64,000 nucleotides of DNA from contig WRAF01000003.1 of NCBI GenBank assembly GCA_009780325.1, positions 1 to 64,000 on the forward strand, read 5' to 3'. This stretch comes from Bacillota bacterium. Its GTDB lineage: Bacteria; Bacillota; Clostridia; Christensenellales; Pumilibacteraceae. This document shows, one piece after another, positions 16,318 through 25,588 of this stretch. A program made the translations under genes and the position numbers. The notes under the pieces were generated by a model. That model saw nothing but the letters and a program-made list of their open reading frames with translations. It did no database searches and was not told where the DNA came from. How positions within the stretch are numbered: position 1 is the first letter of the stretch; each line of letters opens with the position of its first letter.

Positions 16318-17211
16318 ATGAATAATATAGAAGGTTTTGAATTATCTGCTTTAAATAAATACAGCCAGCCTAGATATCCAACATATGATGAAGCAAGGTT
16401 AGATCCAACTTTATTAAAAAAATTGCCGTCTAGGTGGAAACAAAATATGGGAGCACTTGCCTGTATCGGACTTTTAGGGATGTCAACTATATTTGGAGGA
16501 TGTTCTTGTGTTTTAAATAATGAAACTAATCCTTTAAATCCCAAATATCCTGAATATCCTAATGGTCCTGGGTATACCAACGACAATGGTAATGGCTATA
16601 AAAATGGTAATGACAACGGCAACGGATATACTAATGGAAATAATAATGGCTATGAAAACGGAAACAACAGCAACCAACCATATTTTGTTATTCCCACTGG
16701 CGGCGGATTTCATTTTGGAGGATCTGGCGGACCGCCTGTTTATGTTGTATATTTTACTGAGCAAGAAGCTTTAGAGGTCATTAAAAATAAAGCAGAATAT
16801 TTGGGGCTTAGTATGCGTGATGTTCCTCCTGATATTTCTGTGGTTGTTAGAGAATGGGATTCACAGTGGGCTCCGCAACATGAGATAAGATTGGATTTAT
16901 TTAATGAAAAAAATAATATTGCTTTTGCTCATGTTGCTGGGTCAAATTGGTGGTGGAGTGAGGAAATTGCTAGGATTGCACAAGATGCTTTTGATGCAAA
17001 AGATGGTGATTTAGCTGTAGGTGTTTTTCATGGTACAACGGAGGGTTTTTTTGAGCAAGAATTGATTTATGATGAGTGGGGTGAATTTTATTCAACAAGG
17101 TCTCCTACTATTGAAGAAAGAAAAGAAATTGGTAAAAGACTAAAACAACACTTAACTGCCCAAGTTAGAGAGTTTATTGAGTGGCTGCAGGCAGAGGGGA
17201 TAATACAATAA
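16318..17211 (+). CDS. Exported protein B of the paralogous pair, with an Asn/Gly/Tyr-rich linker
   Basis: 297 residues. It has the same N-terminal motif as protein A (PRYPTYDEARLDP, LLKKLPSRWK), then a hydrophobic helix ending FGGC (C62). Residues about 70-120 are a low-complexity linker built from N-G-Y and N-G-N units, absent from protein A. Then come GGGFHFGGSGG, the shared VYVVYFTEQEALEVIKNKAE segment and the identical C-terminal tail. The tail DNA also shares a 20-base identical stretch with protein A, so the duplication is recent or under gene conversion. A ribosome-binding site (AGGAGA) precedes the ATG. The radical SAM gene starts one base after the stop. Confidence 0.72.
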   Translation: MNNIEGFELSALNKYSQPRYPTYDEARLDPTLLKKLPSRWKQNMGALACIGLLGMSTIFGGCSCVLNNETNPLNPKYPEYPNGPGYTNDNGNGYKNGNDNGNGYTNGNNNGYENGNNSNQPYFVIPTGGGFHFGGSGGPPVYVVYFTEQEALEVIKNKAEYLGLSMRDVPPDISVVVREWDSQWAPQHEIRLDLFNEKNNIAFAHVAGSNWWWSEEIARIAQDAFDAKDGDLAVGVFHGTTEGFFEQELIYDEWGEFYSTRSPTIEERKEIGKRLKQHLTAQVREFIEWLQAEGIIQ

Positions 17212-17212
17212 A

Positions 17213-18325
17213 ATGAATCTAACACTTCATATTACAAATAAATGCAACCTTGCCTGCGATTATTGCTTTGTTCCGCATGGTGAAATTTCTATGACTAAAG
17301 AGATTGCTTTTAAGGCAATTGATATAGCTATGCAAGGGAATAAATCTACGGGTATCCTTTTTTATGGAGGAGAGCCGCTTTTAGAAAGACAATTGATTTA
17401 TGATGTAGTGGCACATTGTGATAAAGTTACTAAAGAAACTGGACATAAATTCAGCTATAAAATTACTACAAATGGTGTATTGTTAGATGAAGAGTTTTTG
17501 CTGTTTTCTAATAAAATTAATATGGCAATAGGTTTGTCATGTGATGGACCAGCTCAGGATGTTTGCAGATTATTCTCTAATAAAAACAAAACATTTGATA
17601 TATTAAAAACAAAAATTCCTTTATTGTTAAAATATCATCCTTATGCTGTTGGACTTTCTGTATTGCATCCTACCACTGTACATCAAGCAACTGACATTGC
17701 CAAGTTTTTAATAGAGCAAGGATTTAAATATATATCTATGAATGTCAATTATAGTCCCAATGCAGGCTGGACAAAAAAGCATTTTGAGGTATTAGAAAAA
17801 GAGTATAAAAAGATTGCCAAAATGTATGAAAAATGGACTAATGATGAGCAAAAGATTTATTTTGCACCTTTTGATGCAAAAATTTTATCGCATTTAAAGG
17901 GTGAAAAATACCACGCAGATAGAGCTGTTATGAATAGAGAACAACCGTCTATTGCACCTGACGGAACCATTTATTCAATGAGTAAATACATAGATCAAAG
18001 AGATTTTGCGATAGGCGATGTTTTTAGCGGCTTTGATGAGATAAAAAGGAAACACTTTGAAAAAGCAGCCAATATTATTCCTGATTCATGCAAAAATTGT
18101 GCGCTTAATTTAAGGTGCAACTATATGTATAGCAACTTAGGTTTTGACGGGAATAATTTTTATTCTGACATCTTTCCCACGCAATGTGCACATGAGCAGA
18201 TGCTGACACCCATAGCAGATAGTTTAGCCCAAAAACTTTATAAAAAACGCAATGCACTATTTATTCACAAACATTATAATGATTTTTATTCTGTTATATC
18301 AAAAGCAGAGGATGGTGAAATATAA
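17213..18325 (+). CDS. Radical SAM/SPASM-like maturase
   Basis: 370 residues. The 4Fe-4S cluster motif C-x3-C-x2-C is at C11, C15 and C18 (KCNLACDYC). The SAM-binding GGEP motif is in FYGGEPLLE. The C-terminal part has CKNCALNLRC (C293, C296, C302) and a later C325, resembling an auxiliary-cluster SPASM or twitch domain. Relatives modify peptides or proteins, for example sulfatase maturases and sactipeptide or thioether enzymes. It starts one base after protein B and ends three bases before the ThuA-like gene. The two exported paralogues are the obvious candidate substrates. Substrate and reaction are unknown. Confidence 0.85.
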   Translation: MNLTLHITNKCNLACDYCFVPHGEISMTKEIAFKAIDIAMQGNKSTGILFYGGEPLLERQLIYDVVAHCDKVTKETGHKFSYKITTNGVLLDEEFLLFSNKINMAIGLSCDGPAQDVCRLFSNKNKTFDILKTKIPLLLKYHPYAVGLSVLHPTTVHQATDIAKFLIEQGFKYISMNVNYSPNAGWTKKHFEVLEKEYKKIAKMYEKWTNDEQKIYFAPFDAKILSHLKGEKYHADRAVMNREQPSIAPDGTIYSMSKYIDQRDFAIGDVFSGFDEIKRKHFEKAANIIPDSCKNCALNLRCNYMYSNLGFDGNNFYSDIFPTQCAHEQMLTPIADSLAQKLYKKRNALFIHKHYNDFYSVISKAEDGEI

Positions 18326-18328
18326 ATT

Positions 18329-19117
18329 ATGAATAAAATTAAACTAACAATTTGGAATGAATCGAGTAACCATAAAAAATCGGCAGAAATTGTCAAGTCA
18401 ATGTTTCCTAAAGAATATCACGAATTGGTTATAAATATGTTGACTGAAGCCAATAAGATATATCCTAAAGGTATTCACGGGGCAATAGCAGATTTATTTA
18501 AAGATGAAGCAGATATTAAAGTAAAAATATCTCTTTTAGATGATGAAACTCAAGGATTGTCTGACAAAATACTAGATGATACTGATGTTTTGATTTGGTG
18601 GGGACATTTTTTCCATGATTTTGTGCTAGATGAACATGCAGAAAGGGTGGCTGCACACGTGCAAAAAGGCATGGGGATTATTTTCTTGCATTCAGCGCAT
18701 CATTCTAAACCTTTTAAACGTTTATTAGGTACAAGCGGGTCACTTAAGTGGCGTGAAAAAAATGAAAAAGAAAGAGTGTGGGTGGCAAGTCCTCGTCATC
18801 CTATTGCAGAGGGTTTAGGTGAATATTTTGAATTAGAGCAAGAAGAAATGTACGGAGAACCGTTTGGCATACCAAAACCAGACGATACGATTTTCATTAG
18901 TTGGTTTAAAGGCGGCAATGTTTTTAGAAGCGGAGTTACTTTTAATCGTGAATACGGCAAGATTTTTTATTTTCAGCCAGGGCACGAAACAAACAAAAGT
19001 TTTTATGATAAGAATATAAAACAGGTTTTAAATAATGCTGTTAGATGGGCAAAGCCTATTAAGAGAATGGATAAATTAGACAGCTCCTATAGTCAAGAGT
19101 TTGAAAGTTTAGAATAA
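18329..19117 (+). CDS. ThuA-like protein (class I glutamine amidotransferase-like fold)
   Basis: 262 residues. It matches the ThuA/trehalose-utilisation family: a short N-terminal strand (LTIWNESSNH), YPKGIHGAIADLF, DVLIWWGHFFHDF, then GMGIIFLHSAHHSKPFKRLL and GKIFYFQPGHETN. The fold is that of type I glutamine amidotransferases, but the Cys nucleophile is replaced in this family, and known members are linked to sugar metabolism. No sugar genes are near. Its tight coupling to the radical SAM gene suggests a role in the same process. There is no signal peptide, so it is cytoplasmic. Confidence 0.85.
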   Translation: MNKIKLTIWNESSNHKKSAEIVKSMFPKEYHELVINMLTEANKIYPKGIHGAIADLFKDEADIKVKISLLDDETQGLSDKILDDTDVLIWWGHFFHDFVLDEHAERVAAHVQKGMGIIFLHSAHHSKPFKRLLGTSGSLKWREKNEKERVWVASPRHPIAEGLGEYFELEQEEMYGEPFGIPKPDDTIFISWFKGGNVFRSGVTFNREYGKIFYFQPGHETNKSFYDKNIKQVLNNAVRWAKPIKRMDKLDSSYSQEFESLE

Positions 19118-19266
19118 ATCTAATATAAAGCAAATATTTAGATTCAATATTATTAGACTGTCTGCTAGGTGACAAAGAAATTAAAAATTAATTGCTAGAG
19201 ATGTTTTATTATCAAGAAACTATTTATTGCTTTGAAAAAATAATTTAGAAAACACTGTTAAATCAT

Positions 19267-19295
19267 TTGCATTAATATTTTTATGATGTTATAAT
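19267..19295 (+). promoter_or_regulatory. Promoter of the rimP-nusA-infB operon
   Basis: TTGCAT (19267-19272), a 17-base spacer and TATAAT (19290-19295). Transcription would start at about 19302, giving a leader of about 60 bases that contains the attenuator-like hairpin. Confidence 0.8.
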
Positions 19296-19320
19296 ACTTT
19301 TGAATTAATAGAGTGAATAG

Positions 19321-19353
19321 AGTGGGAGTGGCAAAAAAGCCTCTCTCATTTTT
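19321..19353 (+). terminator. Attenuator-like hairpin in the rimP leader
   Basis: Twelve base pairs with one T-T mismatch and two G-T pairs (19321-19332 with 19339-19350) enclose an A6 loop and run into T residues to 19353. It sits between the promoter and rimP, so some transcripts probably stop here. NusA, encoded in this operon, is known to act at such hairpins, so autoregulation is possible. Confidence 0.65.
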
Positions 19354-19362
19354 CATGAGGTA

Positions 19363-19818
19363 ATGACTTTGATAGATAAAATAAAAAATAAAATAGTTAT
19401 TCCATTACAAGAACTTGGCTATGAATTGGTGGATATTGAAGTGACTAAAAAATTTGGGCAAGAGAATTTGACTATCTATATTGATAAACCAGAAGGTATT
19501 CAGTTAGATGATTGTGAAAAGGCACATCACCTTATTGACCCTATTATTGAAGAAATTGATCCGTTTGATGAAACTTATATACTAAATGTTTCTTCTCCTG
19601 GATTAGACAGACACTTTAAAACACAAAGAGATTTTGAAAGAAATTATAATAAAAATATTGAGATTAAGCTGATTTCTCCATTAAAAGGGAAAAAATATAT
19701 AGAAGGCATATTGATTAATAGGGATGATAAGTTTATAGTATTAAAAACAAAACAAGGTGAAACTAAATTAGAAAATACTAAAATTAATTTTGCAAGACCA
19801 CTGGTCAAATTTGAATAG
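19363..19818 (+). CDS. rimP: Ribosome maturation factor RimP
   Basis: 151 residues with the RimP pattern: ELVDIEVTKKFGQENLTIYI, DCEKAHHLIDPIIEEIDP, YILNVSSPGLDRHFK and a C-terminal SH3-like domain (FIVLKTKQGETKLE). It assists 30S assembly. First gene of the rimP-nusA-infB operon. ATG 19363 is only two bases from TGAGG (19356-19360); TTG 19369, two codons on and still before the conserved region, has better spacing and may be the true start. Confidence 0.95.
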   Translation: MTLIDKIKNKIVIPLQELGYELVDIEVTKKFGQENLTIYIDKPEGIQLDDCEKAHHLIDPIIEEIDPFDETYILNVSSPGLDRHFKTQRDFERNYNKNIEIKLISPLKGKKYIEGILINRDDKFIVLKTKQGETKLENTKINFARPLVKFE

Positions 19819-19833
19819 GAGTTTAAAATAATA

Positions 19834-20991
19834 ATGATTAATAAAGATTTTTTTGCTGCATTAGATGAATTAGAGCAAAATAAAAGAATCAAAAAAGATA
19901 TTTTTATCAAAGCACTTGAAACTGCATTGTCAATAGCATATAAAAAACATGCTGGTGAGGCAAAAGCTGTTGAGGTGAGTTTAAATCCAAACAGCAACAA
20001 AATTAAAGTTATTGCTTATCAAACTGTTGTTGAAGAAGTTGAAGATAAAGACACGCAAATTAGTTTAGAAGATGCTAGACTAAAAAATAAAAAATATAAA
20101 GTAGGAGACTTAGTTTCTGAAGAAATCAATTCAAAAGATTTTGGAAGAATTGCCGCTCAAACAGCAAAACAAGTCATTATGCAAAAATTGCGTGAGGTAG
20201 AAGGTGAGCTTGCCTTTAGTGAGTTATCTCAAAAAGAGGATCAGCTTACTACATGTGTGGTACGCCGCATTGAAGGTCGTAATATTTATGTTGAAATTAA
20301 TAAGCTTGAAGCAACTCTAATGCCGCAAGATCAAGGTCCGTTTGATAGGTTTGCAATTGGTGACAGGATAAAAGTTTATGTTAAAAAGATTAAGCCTGGT
20401 CAAAGAGGTCCGCAAATTATTGTGTCAAGATCGGCTCCTGAATTTGTTAAATGCCTGTTTAATTTAGAAGTGCCTGAAATTGCCGCTGGCATTGTTGAAA
20501 TCAAGCACATTGTTAGAGAAGCAGGATATAGGACAAAAATGGCTGTGCATACAAATGATTCGTCAATAGACCCTGTGGGTGCATGTGTGGGCAATAGAGG
20601 CATGAGGGTTAATGCAATTGTGGCTGAACTAGGCGGGGAAAAAATTGATATTATACCATGGAGTGAAGATAGTTTAGAGTTTATTGCTAGGGCTTTGTCT
20701 CCTGCAAAAGTATTAATGGTTGAAGCGGACGATGATGAGAAGGCAGCAAGGGTTGCAGTTGATGATAGCATGTTGTCGCTTGCGATTGGCAGGGACGGTC
20801 AAAATGCAAGGCTGGCAGCAAGGCTTACAGGTTGGAAAATTGATGTAAAACCTTCATCACATTTTAATTCTAAAGATAATAATAGTGCAGATGAAACTGA
20901 AGATAAGACTGAAATTGCAAATGAATTTGAATTAGATGAATCATTAGATACTATTGATATATCAATAGAAGATATGGGTGATTTGGAGTAA
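19834..20991 (+). CDS. nusA: Transcription termination/antitermination protein NusA
   Basis: 385 residues. The N-terminal RNA-polymerase-binding domain (MINKDFFAALDELEQNKRI), an S1 domain (about 135-200) and two KH domains (DPVGACVGNRGMRV, and SLAIGRDGQNARLAARLTGW) are all in place. The last 40 residues are an acidic tail; the AR repeats of proteobacterial NusA are missing, as usual in Bacillota. It modulates pausing, termination and rRNA antitermination. An AGGAG site precedes the ATG. Confidence 0.97.
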   Translation: MINKDFFAALDELEQNKRIKKDIFIKALETALSIAYKKHAGEAKAVEVSLNPNSNKIKVIAYQTVVEEVEDKDTQISLEDARLKNKKYKVGDLVSEEINSKDFGRIAAQTAKQVIMQKLREVEGELAFSELSQKEDQLTTCVVRRIEGRNIYVEINKLEATLMPQDQGPFDRFAIGDRIKVYVKKIKPGQRGPQIIVSRSAPEFVKCLFNLEVPEIAAGIVEIKHIVREAGYRTKMAVHTNDSSIDPVGACVGNRGMRVNAIVAELGGEKIDIIPWSEDSLEFIARALSPAKVLMVEADDDEKAARVAVDDSMLSLAIGRDGQNARLAARLTGWKIDVKPSSHFNSKDNNSADETEDKTEIANEFELDESLDTIDISIEDMGDLE

Positions 20992-20998
20992 ATATTTA

Positions 20999-21244
20999 AT
21001 GATTGAAAGGATGTGCATTTGTTGTAGAGTAAAATCAAATAAGCATATATTAAAGAGAGTTGCTAAAAATAAAAATGGAATTATTCAAGTGGATAAAACG
21101 CATAAATTAGAAGGAAGGGGTGCCTATATTTGTTCTTTAGAATGTTTAAAAAAGTGCATTAAGACAAAACAACTTAATAGAGCATTTAAAATGCAAGTGT
21201 CTGATGAGGTTTATAAGGAGCTTGAGTCAGCGTGGCAAAAATAG
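20999..21244 (+). CDS. rnpM: YlxR/RnpM-type RNA-binding protein
   Basis: 81 residues from ATG 20999. The family motif ERMCICCR is at the start, then KTHKLEGRGAYICSLECLKKC, with GRGAY the usual nucleic-acid loop. In Bacillota this protein, always between nusA and the L7Ae-like gene, binds RNase P RNA. GGAG at 20985-20988 within the end of nusA gives correct spacing for this start. Confidence 0.93.
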   Translation: MIERMCICCRVKSNKHILKRVAKNKNGIIQVDKTHKLEGRGAYICSLECLKKCIKTKQLNRAFKMQVSDEVYKELESAWQK

Positions 21245-21531
21245 AAACACTAATAGGCTTTGCAGTCAAAGCACAAAAAATAATATATGGTGCAGATCGT
21301 ATTTTCAACAATAAAAATGCTAAGCTAATAGTGATTTGCAAATCTTTAGCGGATAATTCTAAGAAAAAAATATTTGATAAAGTACTACCAACTCAAAAGA
21401 TTATTGAGTCAAAAAATTTATTGGAAAATATCGTTTTTAAAACAAATTGTAAAGTAATTGCCATAACTGATATAAATTTCATTAAAGCAATTTTAGAAAA
21501 TTTTAATGAAAATTACACATTATTAAATTAG
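21232..21531 (+). CDS. L7Ae-family ribosomal-like protein (YlxQ)
   Basis: 99 residues from GTG 21232, overlapping the previous gene by 13 bases. The pattern IGFAVKAQKIIYGADRIF, KLIVICKSLADNSKKKI and CKVIAITD matches the L7Ae/L30e/YlxQ fold that binds kink-turn RNA. Its usual place is before infB. AAGGAG lies about 12 bases upstream of the GTG. Confidence 0.9.
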   Translation: MAKIETLIGFAVKAQKIIYGADRIFNNKNAKLIVICKSLADNSKKKIFDKVLPTQKIIESKNLLENIVFKTNCKVIAITDINFIKAILENFNENYTLLN

Positions 21532-21570
21532 AAAACATAAATTAAAGCAACAACTTTTGGAGGATAAAAC

Positions 21571-24282
21571 TTGTCTAAAGCGCAGCAAGAAACTGCAAAA
21601 AAAGATGGAACAAGCTTAGAGAATATTAAGCTATTAAATTCCATGCTATCAAAAGATGGATCGGTATCAACCGTTCTCACTGAAATTAAAGCACTAAAAC
21701 GCAAAACTGGTGACATATTAGCTGCAAAAAAAGAGATTTTATACTCTAAAAATGCAGAAGTTTTAGTAAAGACAAAAACTGATATCCCACTTCCGTCTAA
21801 TCCGCCCATAGAGAAAAAAGTGGGCAGTATTTTACCCATTATCCCCAAGATTCCTGCTCAACAAAATGTACAGCCGTCAACTGAAAAGAAAACTATTGCT
21901 GCTATAATAGAGCCAAGTCCTAAGACAGCAGAAAAACCTATAGCAGTACCTTCAAAACCTGTAATGCCTAAAGTTGAAGCTAATAATTCAGAGCCTAAAC
22001 CAGAAGAAAAACCTGCACAAAAATATGTCCCAAGCTATATAAGAGGAATAGCTCCTCCGCCAAAACCTCCTATACAACAATCATTGAATAGGGGCAATTT
22101 TCCGTTTCCTAGAAGTGGTGATTCTCGTTCGTCAAGACCTCCTCATGCTCATCAAGGTGCAAGACCGCCATATCAAGGCAAGCCAGGCACACCACAGGGT
22201 GCAAGACCACCCGCAAGACCTCATGCGGCAGGCGGACCAAATCAATGGCAGCGACCTTTTGGAGGGCTTCCAGGAAAACCGCCATCGTCTACAAATCCTT
22301 CACTTAGAGGAATTGCAAAAACTGCTCCGCCGCCTATCGCTCAAAAAACAAGACTGCCTGAAAAGAAAAAAGAATATCGTCCTGATGATAGAAAAACTCC
22401 ACACAACAAACGCACTCTTATTCGCAAAGGCTATATAATTGAAAACACTGAAGAAGGGCGCATGGGCAGCCGTAAGCTGAAAACTAAAAAGAATGCTGAC
22501 CACATTGCACATATTTCTAAGGCAGTAGAAAAAGCTATTATAACAACTGAGAATTTAACTGTCAAAATTTTATCAGAAAAAATCGGAAAAACTGCTCAAG
22601 AGATAATCAAGCAATTGATGCTTTTAGGTATCATGACAACTATAAATTCTGTCGTTGATTTTGAAACGATGGAACTTGTGGCAAACGAATTAGGTATTGA
22701 ATTAGAACTTAAATTAGAACAGACTAAAGAGTCACTTTTAGAAGTTCAGCATGAAGAAGTTGATGATGAAAAAGATTTAATCAAACGTCCTCCTGTTATT
22801 GCAGTTATGGGTCACGTTGACCATGGTAAAACATCATTACTTGATGCTATCAGAAAAACTAATGTAATTTTAGGTGAGGCTGGTGGGATTACACAACATA
22901 TTGGCGCATATTCAGTTATGAGCGGAAATGAAAAAATCACTTTCTTAGATACTCCAGGTCATGAGGCTTTTACTTCACTTAGAGCCAGAGGCGCTAGAGT
23001 GACAGATATTGCTGTTTTAGTTGTGGCAGCAGATGACGGAGTAATGCCGCAAACAATTGAAGCAATTGACCATGCTAAAGCAGCAAATGTCCCTATTCTA
23101 GTAGCTATTAATAAGATGGATAAACCAGGGGCAAACATTGATAAAATTAAGCAAGAGCTATCTGTTCATAATTTGGTGTCTGAAGAATGGGGCGGAGATA
23201 CTATAATGGTTCCTATTTCTGCTAAAAAAGGTGAAGGCATTGATAAGTTATTAGAGATGATACTATTCTTGGCAGAATATAATAATTATAGAGCAAATCC
23301 TAAACGAAACGCTAAGGGGCTCATTATTGAAGCTAAGTTGGATAAAGGTAAGGGACCTATTGCAAATATTATTGTACAAAATGGTACTCTTAAGACAGGC
23401 AATTTTGTAGTCTCAGGTATGACTTTTGGCAGAGTGCGTGCAATGGTGGATGAAAGAGGTAAAAATATTAAAGAAGCACCGCCTTCTACCCCTGTGTCAA
23501 TTTTAGGATTTTCGGATGTGCCTGGGGCAGGTGATGGAATTTTTGTGGTGGATGATGAGAAGATGGCAAAACAGGTAATTGAAGAAAGAATTGTCAAAAT
23601 GAGAAACGAGCAAGCTAATATGGGTAGAAAAGCATCATTAGATGAATTAATGGATAAGGTCAAAGAAGGCTTGCTAAAAGAATTAAATATTATTATTAAA
23701 GCAGATGTGCAAGGGTCAACTGATGCATTGAAATTATCTCTTTCTAGATTATCTAATCCTGAAGTTAAGGTTAGAGTTATTCATGCAGGAGTAGGTGCAA
23801 TCAGCCAATCAGATATTATGCTTGCTGGAGTTTCTAATGCTCTTATTATTGGATTTAATATTAAACCTGATGCTGACTGCAAAAAACTTGCAGAAAAAGA
23901 AGGTATAGAAATTAGGGCTTATAATATTATTTATGAAGCAATTGATGATGTAGAAAGAGCTATTAAAGGCATGATTGCACCTAAATATAAAGAGGTGATT
24001 GAAGGCAGAGCACAAGTTCGCAATGTGTTTAAAATTACAGGTTCAGGTGCGATAGCGGGGTCATATGTCTTAAATGGTAAAATTATAAGAGGACATAAAG
24101 CCAGAATTTATAGAGCAGGTGAATTGGTGCATGAAGGTGTAATAAATGGTTTAAAGCGCTTTAAAGAGGATGTTAAGGAAATATCAAATAACTTTGAATG
24201 CGGTATAAGCGTCAGTGATTATACAGTAATTAAAGTTGATGATGAGATAGAGTGCTATACAATGGAAATTATACCAACATAA
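21571..24282 (+). CDS. infB: Translation initiation factor IF-2
   Basis: 903 residues from TTG 21571 with GGAGG just upstream. Residues 70-290 are a disordered Pro/Arg/Gly/Lys-rich extension (many ARPP and KPP units). An IF2-N domain follows at about 320-370. The G domain has GHVDHGKT (about 413-420), [15 protein letters not shown] and SAKKGEG. Domains II to IV complete the protein. It brings initiator tRNA to the 30S subunit in a GTP-dependent step. The long N-terminal extension is common in this family. Confidence 0.97.
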   Translation: MSKAQQETAKKDGTSLENIKLLNSMLSKDGSVSTVLTEIKALKRKTGDILAAKKEILYSKNAEVLVKTKTDIPLPSNPPIEKKVGSILPIIPKIPAQQNVQPSTEKKTIAAIIEPSPKTAEKPIAVPSKPVMPKVEANNSEPKPEEKPAQKYVPSYIRGIAPPPKPPIQQSLNRGNFPFPRSGDSRSSRPPHAHQGARPPYQGKPGTPQGARPPARPHAAGGPNQWQRPFGGLPGKPPSSTNPSLRGIAKTAPPPIAQKTRLPEKKKEYRPDDRKTPHNKRTLIRKGYIIENTEEGRMGSRKLKTKKNADHIAHISKAVEKAIITTENLTVKILSEKIGKTAQEIIKQLMLLGIMTTINSVVDFETMELVANELGIELELKLEQTKESLLEVQHEEVDDEKDLIKRPPVIAVMGHVDHGKTSLLDAIRKTNVILGEAGGITQHIGAYSVMSGNEKITFLDTPGHEAFTSLRARGARVTDIAVLVVAADDGVMPQTIEAIDHAKAANVPILVAINKMDKPGANIDKIKQELSVHNLVSEEWGGDTIMVPISAKKGEGIDKLLEMILFLAEYNNYRANPKRNAKGLIIEAKLDKGKGPIANIIVQNGTLKTGNFVVSGMTFGRVRAMVDERGKNIKEAPPSTPVSILGFSDVPGAGDGIFVVDDEKMAKQVIEERIVKMRNEQANMGRKASLDELMDKVKEGLLKELNIIIKADVQGSTDALKLSLSRLSNPEVKVRVIHAGVGAISQSDIMLAGVSNALIIGFNIKPDADCKKLAEKEGIEIRAYNIIYEAIDDVERAIKGMIAPKYKEVIEGRAQVRNVFKITGSGAIAGSYVLNGKIIRGHKARIYRAGELVHEGVINGLKRFKEDVKEISNNFECGISVSDYTVIKVDDEIECYTMEIIPT

Positions 24283-24298
24283 AGGAGAATTGAAAATA

Positions 24299-24649
24299 AT
24301 GAGCATAAGGCTGCAAAGAGTAGGTTCTGAGATGCAAAAAAATATTTCAGAGATTATTAGAACAAAGCTGCAAGATCCTAGAATTGATGGTTTTGTAAGT
24401 ATATTAAGCGTAGAGGTAGCAAAAGATTTAAAAACTGCTAAAGTGACCGTTTCTATTTCTTCTGAAAATGATGATGCAGTTATTGATGCTATCAGATCAA
24501 GTGCTGGTTTTATTAAAAGAGAGCTATCTCAAATAATGCGTGATATGCGCACAACTCCTGATTTAAATTTTATTTTAGATAAGTCACTTAAGTACAGTGA
24601 AAGGATTAATCAAATTTTAGAGGGAATTAAAGCGGATAGTGAAAACTAG
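24299..24649 (+). CDS. rbfA: Ribosome-binding factor A
   Basis: 116 residues of the KH-like RbfA family: RLQRVGSEMQKNISEIIRTK, DPRIDGFVSILSVEVAKDLK and LRTTPDL-like MRTTPDLNFILDKSLKYSERI. It acts in 16S 5'-end maturation. ATG 24299 was chosen over TTG 24290 because AAGGAG (24282-24287) is too close to the latter. It overlaps the next gene by 11 bases. Confidence 0.95.
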   Translation: MSIRLQRVGSEMQKNISEIIRTKLQDPRIDGFVSILSVEVAKDLKTAKVTVSISSENDDAVIDAIRSSAGFIKRELSQIMRDMRTTPDLNFILDKSLKYSERINQILEGIKADSEN

Positions 24650-25586
24650 TTCTATAAAAGAAATCCTTAATTCTTCAAAAAGTGTACTTATTGTTGGACA
24701 TATCCGTCCCGACGGCGACTGCCTTGGGGCGGGTTTGGCGCTTTATTTTGCATGCAAAAATCTTGGTGTACCATGTGATTTTGTTTGTGATACTGACCCA
24801 TTGCCAAAGCAATATTCTTTTATGAATGGTTTTTCATATGTGAATATGATTACACAAAAAGATTATGATACTGTCATTGCAGTAGACTGCGGTTCATCTG
24901 ATAGATTGGGTAAGTACTTGAATATATTAAAAAAAGCAAAACAAAGCGTTAATATTGATCATCATCCTTCTAATGATAATTTCGCAAAAATCAATATCGT
25001 TGATAAAACTGCTGCTGCAGCGTGTGAGATTGTATCTAAAATGCTTATTGATGATAAACTTGTTGATAAGCAAATAGCAGAAAATTTGCTAGTAGGATTA
25101 TCTACTGATACTGGACATTTTATTCATTCTAATGTGAAAGCAGAAATTTTTGAATTGGTTGCAAAGCTATTATCTTTTGGAGTGGATTATCAAAATGTGA
25201 TAAGCGGCTTATATAAATCATATTCAAAAAATCAAAATCTATTATTAGGCAGAGTAATAAATTCTGCAAGATATTTTGAAAATGACAAGATTGGATTGAT
25301 GATGATTAATCAAGAAGATTTAGATGCATGTGAGTGTGGAATTTTTGATACAGAAGGATTAATTGGATATTTGATGCGATTAGGCAGTATAGAGGTAGCA
25401 GCATGTATTTGTGAATGCGGAAAAGATAAATACAAAGTGGGTTTTAGATCAAAGAGCTTTGATGTTGGTGCTGCAGCGGCAGTTTTTGGCGGCGGAGGAC
25501 ATAAACATGCGGCAGGGTGCATGGTTTTTGGTAAAAAAGAAGATGTAATTGATAAAGTTAAAAAATCATTAATGGATTGTTTTTAA
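24639..25586 (+). CDS. nrnA: DHH/DHHA1 phosphoesterase, NrnA-like oligoribonuclease/pAp phosphatase
   Basis: 315 residues from GTG 24639. DHH motifs are visible: GHIRPDGDCLGAGLAL, DCGSSDRLG, NIDHHPSNDNF and TDTGHF. The C-terminal DHHA1 part ends AVFGGGGHKHAAGC. Such enzymes degrade nano-RNAs and remove the 3'-phosphate of pAp. Location between rbfA and truB is the normal one in Bacillota. Confidence 0.93.
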   Translation: MKTSSIKEILNSSKSVLIVGHIRPDGDCLGAGLALYFACKNLGVPCDFVCDTDPLPKQYSFMNGFSYVNMITQKDYDTVIAVDCGSSDRLGKYLNILKKAKQSVNIDHHPSNDNFAKINIVDKTAAAACEIVSKMLIDDKLVDKQIAENLLVGLSTDTGHFIHSNVKAEIFELVAKLLSFGVDYQNVISGLYKSYSKNQNLLLGRVINSARYFENDKIGLMMINQEDLDACECGIFDTEGLIGYLMRLGSIEVAACICECGKDKYKVGFRSKSFDVGAAAAVFGGGGHKHAAGCMVFGKKEDVIDKVKKSLMDCF

Positions 25587-25588
25587 AA

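Noticed and set aside
23286-23663. Antisense frame inside infB
   Set aside because: infB is conserved on the plus strand, and the antisense frame has no ribosome-binding site or family features.
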